64,000 nucleotides of DNA from Thunnus maccoyii (lineage: Eukaryota > Chordata > Actinopteri > Scombriformes > Scombridae): positions 25,638,505-25,702,504 of the forward strand of contig NC_056535.1 in the NCBI RefSeq assembly GCF_910596095.1, read 5' to 3'. Position numbers and translations under genes: made by a program. This document shows, piece after piece, positions 59,229 through 64,000 of the stretch (position 1 is its first letter; every line of letters starts with the position of its first letter). The notes beneath the pieces were generated by a model. That model worked only from the letters and a program-made list of their open reading frames with translations. It had not been told where the DNA came from and searched no databases.

Positions 59229-62200
59229 TTACAGTTTGGTAGCTTTTTCAACATCTTTACTTGTTACATCAGAGTCTGGTAATGTTGACTTGTCAGCATC
59301 CATTTGAAAGTCTGATGTAGCCTTTCCTTTGGTGTCTGATTCCTGTAATGGGTTGAGAACATTAAGTAAAACATTAATAATAACTCGTGTTAAAATCTTG
59401 TGCAGTTCAATGAATAAAATGTCCTTACTTTGTTACTAATTATCTAACAAAAGGTTTGATCTCTACCTCTGATTTGCTGCACCACCTGAAACAGACCAGG
59501 TCTCTCTTCTTCACAAACAGATCTGAGTTTAGCTTCTCTTGCTTGCAACCACCTACAAAGAAATAACTTCAATATCTTGTTTCATGGAATACTTACTAAC
59601 ATAATAATAGACCATACAAACATTAATGTGTCTGTGCAGTGGAAGTGGAGGTTAGAAGAAAGATGTCTTACCTGTCATCATGCTCACCAGGAGGCCAAAC
59701 ACCATTGTGGTCAGTGTGCCCAACAGAGAGAAGTAGAGGTATGACAGAGAGTACCAGGAGTCTGCTAGATCTGGCCTGAATCTGATACACACAGGGAGTT
59801 ATATCAGTATTCAGCCCCCCTGTTATCCTACACTTTTTACACCAATGTGAGTATATAATTGGCCCATGAAGTATCACTGTAGCACCTGTTGCATACATTT
59901 GGTATATTAAAATGCTAATGAGTATTCCTATTTACTGTGGCCATATCATGTGCTTGAGTAACCGCAGATGGACCTTAAATGTAATATAACTCACTCGGGC
60001 TGCTGGGTCACTGGACTGGTCCAGGGAGCTGTTGTGGTGTAGTTCTGGCCCATTGTGTTGTTGCAGCCTGCAGTGCTGACTGGGAGAGGGACTGTCTTTT
60101 CAGCTGTTGGTGGGTAAAGCTGGGCTCCAATCCCCACCCACAGAGTCAACACCAGACCAATGATCATTCCCACAAGTCCTCCCTGCAAAGTAAATATGAG
60201 AACAGTCAAATGCTTCCTGGATGTGTCACGTGTTTTTTTTTTTTTTTTTTGTTTGTTTGTTTTAGCAAAGTTTCTGTGTGTTCTGAGAGGGTACAGTTGT
60301 GCTAGTGAATGTGCCAGTAATAGGAGATACTCACTATTGAATTTGATGTGCGAAAGAGCATGCCTAATAGGTAAAGACCGAGAAGAGGCCCACTGATCAT
60401 ACCAAATACGGACAGAGCTGCCTGGAAACAAAGAAATGTCAGGAGGCTTGTAGTTTTTGATATTCAGCTCATGGTGGTGCTGTAGAGCAATAAATGGCTG
60501 AGTGAGAGTTCATGCAAAGTATTGGAGAGGTTTACCTGCAGAACGCTTCCCATCATTGAGGCAACTCCGGCCATCCCAATACACAGGGCACCGAAGAATA
60601 CACCTTGTTTGAAATGATTAAAATAATTGATCAAACTCAATGAGTGCATACTCAAGGACAGATAAGCTGCATTTTTTCGACAAGAGTTCAAAACAAAGTC
60701 ACACCTGGGTCATACATATTAAAGTTTTGTCATCAATGTGCCTTTTTAGTGTTAGCTGTAAATAAGAGTTCATTTTTTTTATAAAGGAGAATAGTACTTC
60801 TAGGGCTTAATTAATTTTAAAAATACATTTCGAGCCTCTTGCTTTCTTTCTGATTCCATCCCACAAATGACTGCTCTAATTAACACCTACAGCATAAGTG
60901 CACAGTAATGAACAGGATCATTGTGTCCCTTTGTACAGATAACCTGCCAATCCAAAATAAAACAGTTTCTATTTTACATGAAGAGGCAGGTTAATTGTCT
61001 TTCCTGCATTCTTTTCACACATAATGAGATAGTAGAGCTACACCCTTGATCTCACCCTCCCAAAAGAAGCCTCTGGAACCTGCATGGTCTTGCCTGTGCA
61101 GGATTATCTCAGTGAATCTGGCTGATGAAATACTGTCATTTATTGTAGCCTTAACCACTGTGCGTGCAGTGAGTCCTGTTAAGTCTGTATATGGAAACAT
61201 TTCGCCACTAAAGCATATTATAACTATTTAGTTGTCATCCAGTACCTCTAATTACTGTTAGGTTCTATTAAAGGCTGAATGATCTAGCTATCTAATCAAG
61301 CTTTTGATTTTTCCATATTTCTAATCATTATGTAACTCAAACAGTGGAACCGGTAACACTTATTTATCTGCTAAGACAAACAAGATAAGATAATGCTTAT
61401 CTTTGTGCTTTTGTTCATCTTGTGAGCTTCAAGGTGCCTGGGGTTTATAGGGTCATACATGAAGATTATAGTGGAATTCATGATCAGAGTACAAGTACTA
61501 AATTACGACTAAATTATCAGTGGTATTTTCTCCTGTATTCTAGAAATCCTTTTAATGAATAATGCTTCACTCACTCTTTACCTTTTTCTTTTCTAATGGT
61601 TGATCATTACTACCTTGAAAGTATTTTTTTTACATGACTTACTCAGGCCCATGTTCAGCCAGGTCACTTGTTTCTCTGTGAGGTTTTTCCATATAGGCAT
61701 AATAAAGTCTTCCACAGTGACAGCGACTAGGGCATTGATGCTGGAAGACACAGTGCTGAAAAATAGACAACGGTAAGCTTTTAGTCAGAGCAGAAAGACC
61801 GATACATTTAAAAGACACATCAAATCAAAGATGAGAGTAGTTTCAGCTAGCATGCAGATGGTAGTTTGTTGCATTGTTGATTAAAAATGGCACAAAATGT
61901 CAATGCAGTACTAATTTGTTGTTCAGTCAGTGACATGGAATTTTTCTCTGGAAACGACATAATAAAGGTATTGCCAGCTCATTCTTTTTCCATCATAGCT
62001 TATCTACTAGTACACCTTATCTAGTGCAGCATTTCTTACTCTGATGTAAAAATAAATAAATATTTCCTTGTTTGTTTGTTTTCAGGCCTCACCTCAGGGT
62101 CCCACTATATGCAGCAGCCACAAACAAGCCAGGGATTCCTGGGTAGGCTGCCAGAATGTCCATTACAAGGTAGGGAAGCATCTGGTTCACAAATAAAAAA

Positions 62201-63808
62201 CATTTTTACTGCTTAACATAATGTTCATTACATAATGAATAGCATGACACCCACGTGATGATGAGTTATGAGACAGTCACAAGGTGCAGTTACCTGGTCA
62301 AGAGTACCTATATCACCATTTGCAAGTGGGTCACAGTTCTTGTAAATGGAGAACATGGTGAGGCCAGAAAATACAGCCAGACTCACAGTTACCCACAAGC
62401 CAACCATGTTCACATACAAAGACCTGAAAGATGAAAGAAGACTTGTCAGCGCACGAACCCTTACACTCAGCCAATGACATACAATTTGCTTTGCATGCAG
62501 GAACACTCACATTTTGGCGTGCCCCAAGGTTTTGCAGGAGATGTAGCGCTGCACCTGGGACTGGTTGATTGAATAGATAGACACCCACATCACGCTCCCA
62601 CCAATAAGAATGGTCCAGAAAGTATGTCGCCTCAGTGGATCTGGGTCAAAACTGTTATAAAAGAAAAAAAAAATACTGAATGTAATGTATGCGGACATAT
62701 CAGTATGAAATTCTGATGATGTAATCTTTCCAGTATTGACATTCAGTTTCCAGTGAGGTTTCCTCTCTTGGATACATAAGCAATTAAGAGTTACAGTAAA
62801 CAATTATAGGAAAGTTGATCTAATTTGCCTTCCTCTGTTTGCAAAAGACACTAATTGAATTGTTCTGATTCAGGAAGCCCCAACCATCTGGTAGTGTAAT
62901 CAGTTTAAAAGTAACAACAAATACTGTTTGACAAAAGTCTGCTTGTGTGCTTACTCAAACGCCTCGAGTCTGCCTCCTTGGCGGGAGTCTTCCCAAATCT
63001 TCGTCAGGCCTCCCTGCAGTACAGCTCCTCTAGCTATAACAGCCACAAAACCTGCCAGCATGACCACCATCTGCATCACATCTGTCCAGATTACTGCTTT
63101 CAGGCCACCCTGAAACAAAATGCTTGTTAGCTTAGCAATGCAAACACTTTCTAAACTATTTCCAATTTAGTGCTAGTTGCAGTAATGTTAAAATGTGTAC
63201 AATTAGACATCATTATGAAAAGAGTAACTTGCACAGATCCACCAAAATCAGTCTTATAGACTATAAACCAAAAAGGTGCGTAATATAAAAGTATGAAATT
63301 GGTCATATCAACCATAATAAACCAGACTGTTTTTAGTTTGACCAACAAACATACTTGGATACTCTTGTATACTGTTTGTTTGGTGCACAAATCATTAATT
63401 CAGTTCATTTTGAAATGCACAGTACCAACCAAAGTGCAGTAGACGATGCACACTGCTCCTGTAGCCACCAGCACTCCCCATAGATCAAGTCCAGTGACTG
63501 AATAACAAGAAAGAAAACTCTGTTATAATTTATAGATGAAAATTATCCCTCTTTTATGACAAAAACAACTCCTTTAACAACTCTATGGGTAGTATATAAA
63601 CCCTATTATCAGGACAGAACAGATAATTGTAAGGAAATTAGGTGTGACACACTATCACCAGGTTGCAGTACTAAGTTAGAGTTTAAGGCTTCAAACTTTA
63701 AAAGAAAAAACCTTGTCTTCTCCTATTTTGTGAGATTTTTTTGTGTTTTGACTCACTTTGATTTAGTGCAAGAGCTGGAGCATAGATGACCAAACCTGTG
63801 TACAGGAC
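59229..63808 (-). CDS. slc5a8l: SLC5A8-like sodium-coupled monocarboxylate transporter, 5' end outside window
   Basis: Thirteen exons: 63757-63808, 63430-63497, 62955-63109, 62511-62651, 62294-62423, 62093-62181, 61643-61755, 60536-60603, 60335-60421, 59995-60182, 59672-59775, 59467-59552 and 59229-59342. They join without a frame break into 464 codons plus stop. Roughly the first 150 residues of a ~610-residue family member lie beyond 64000. Family motifs in order: [76 protein letters not shown] (helix 8 region, sodium site in SLC5 carriers), [11 protein letters not shown] and [12 protein letters not shown]. An extracellular loop near [12 protein letters not shown] carries N-glycosylation sites. 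The C-terminus TKL is a class I PDZ ligand, like the TRL end of human SLC5A8; SLC5A12 ends differently. Expected substrates: lactate, pyruvate, butyrate, nicotinate with sodium, at apical epithelium. Donor 63429-63424 (GTTGGT) is weak. Confidence 0.92.
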
Positions 63809-64000
63809 CTGATAAAAGATGCCACCATTAGTTGATTAGATGGAAACACAACAAGCATGTGATTAATATGAATGGATTGTGGGAACTGGTTTTATTTTAC
63901 ATAAAGTCAACGAGGAAAAAGACAGGTGCTGTTTACCATATTAATATGGGTGTTTGTTCCATTCTCCATGGTTTCGTATTTTTGTTTTTCACTATCTAAA
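63809..64000 (-). other. slc5a8l: Intron of the slc5a8-like gene at the window edge
   Basis: The next upstream coding exon, expected to end in a V/I-Q-T type sequence in phase 0, is not visible before 64000. A GTAAAC donor-like site near 63938 is preceded by sequence unlike this family, so I treat the stretch as intron. Confidence 0.5.

Noticed and set aside
63935..63998. Possible extra upstream exon of the slc5a8-like gene before GTAAAC
   Set aside because: None of the frames gives the sequence expected just before the LYTG segment; judged intronic.
1..64000. CRISPR arrays, bacterial operons, phage or tRNA/rRNA genes
   Set aside because: No spaced identical repeats, Shine-Dalgarno-led gene chains or recognisable structural RNA; the intron-rich genes and repeats are those of a fish nuclear genome.

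Overview
The window looks like nuclear DNA from a ray-finned (probably percomorph) fish. The genes are intron-rich with canonical GT/AG junctions. The intergenic DNA is AT-rich and full of families typical of teleosts: an L2-like LINE with a YADD reverse-transcriptase motif, MITEs, and a SINE-like element ending in AATTG-type units. The proteins with recognisable relatives (SLC16A1, SYCP1 and an SLC5A8-like carrier) are vertebrate. I see no bacterial, phage or CRISPR features.

Layout. 0-4.2 kb: on the minus strand, a C2H2 zinc-finger reading frame and three spliced downstream exons of an unnamed fish gene family; the middle of the gene appears to be missing. Upstream is a CpG- and YY1-bearing promoter-like stretch and a candidate first exon for a small membrane protein. 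4.2-38.8 kb: about 34 kb with no gene I can support, dominated by transposon remnants. It holds one unidentified 90-codon exon-like ORF at 22.9 kb and a possible non-coding first exon of slc16a1 at 34.0 kb. 38.9-43.0 kb: slc16a1 (monocarboxylate transporter 1), plus strand, four coding exons, 452 codons. 46.0-55.6 kb: sycp1 (synaptonemal complex transverse-filament protein), plus strand, 34 coding exons, 1037 codons, reconstructed junction by junction. 56.3-57.2 kb: a convergent three-exon gene for a sialomucin-like single-pass membrane protein (262 codons), unnamed. 59.2-63.8 kb: minus strand, the last 13 coding exons of an slc5a8-like sodium-coupled monocarboxylate transporter whose start lies beyond the right edge.

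Together: the genes do not form an operon-like system, but two solute carriers for the same substrate class (proton-coupled SLC16A1 and sodium-coupled SLC5A8-like) lie about 16 kb apart, separated by a meiosis gene and a mucin. I found no convincing undescribed biological system. The best items for follow-up are the damaged zinc-finger multi-exon locus, the unidentified ORF at 22.9 kb, the nested transposons in a sycp1 intron, and the unnamed mucin with a structured cytoplasmic tail.
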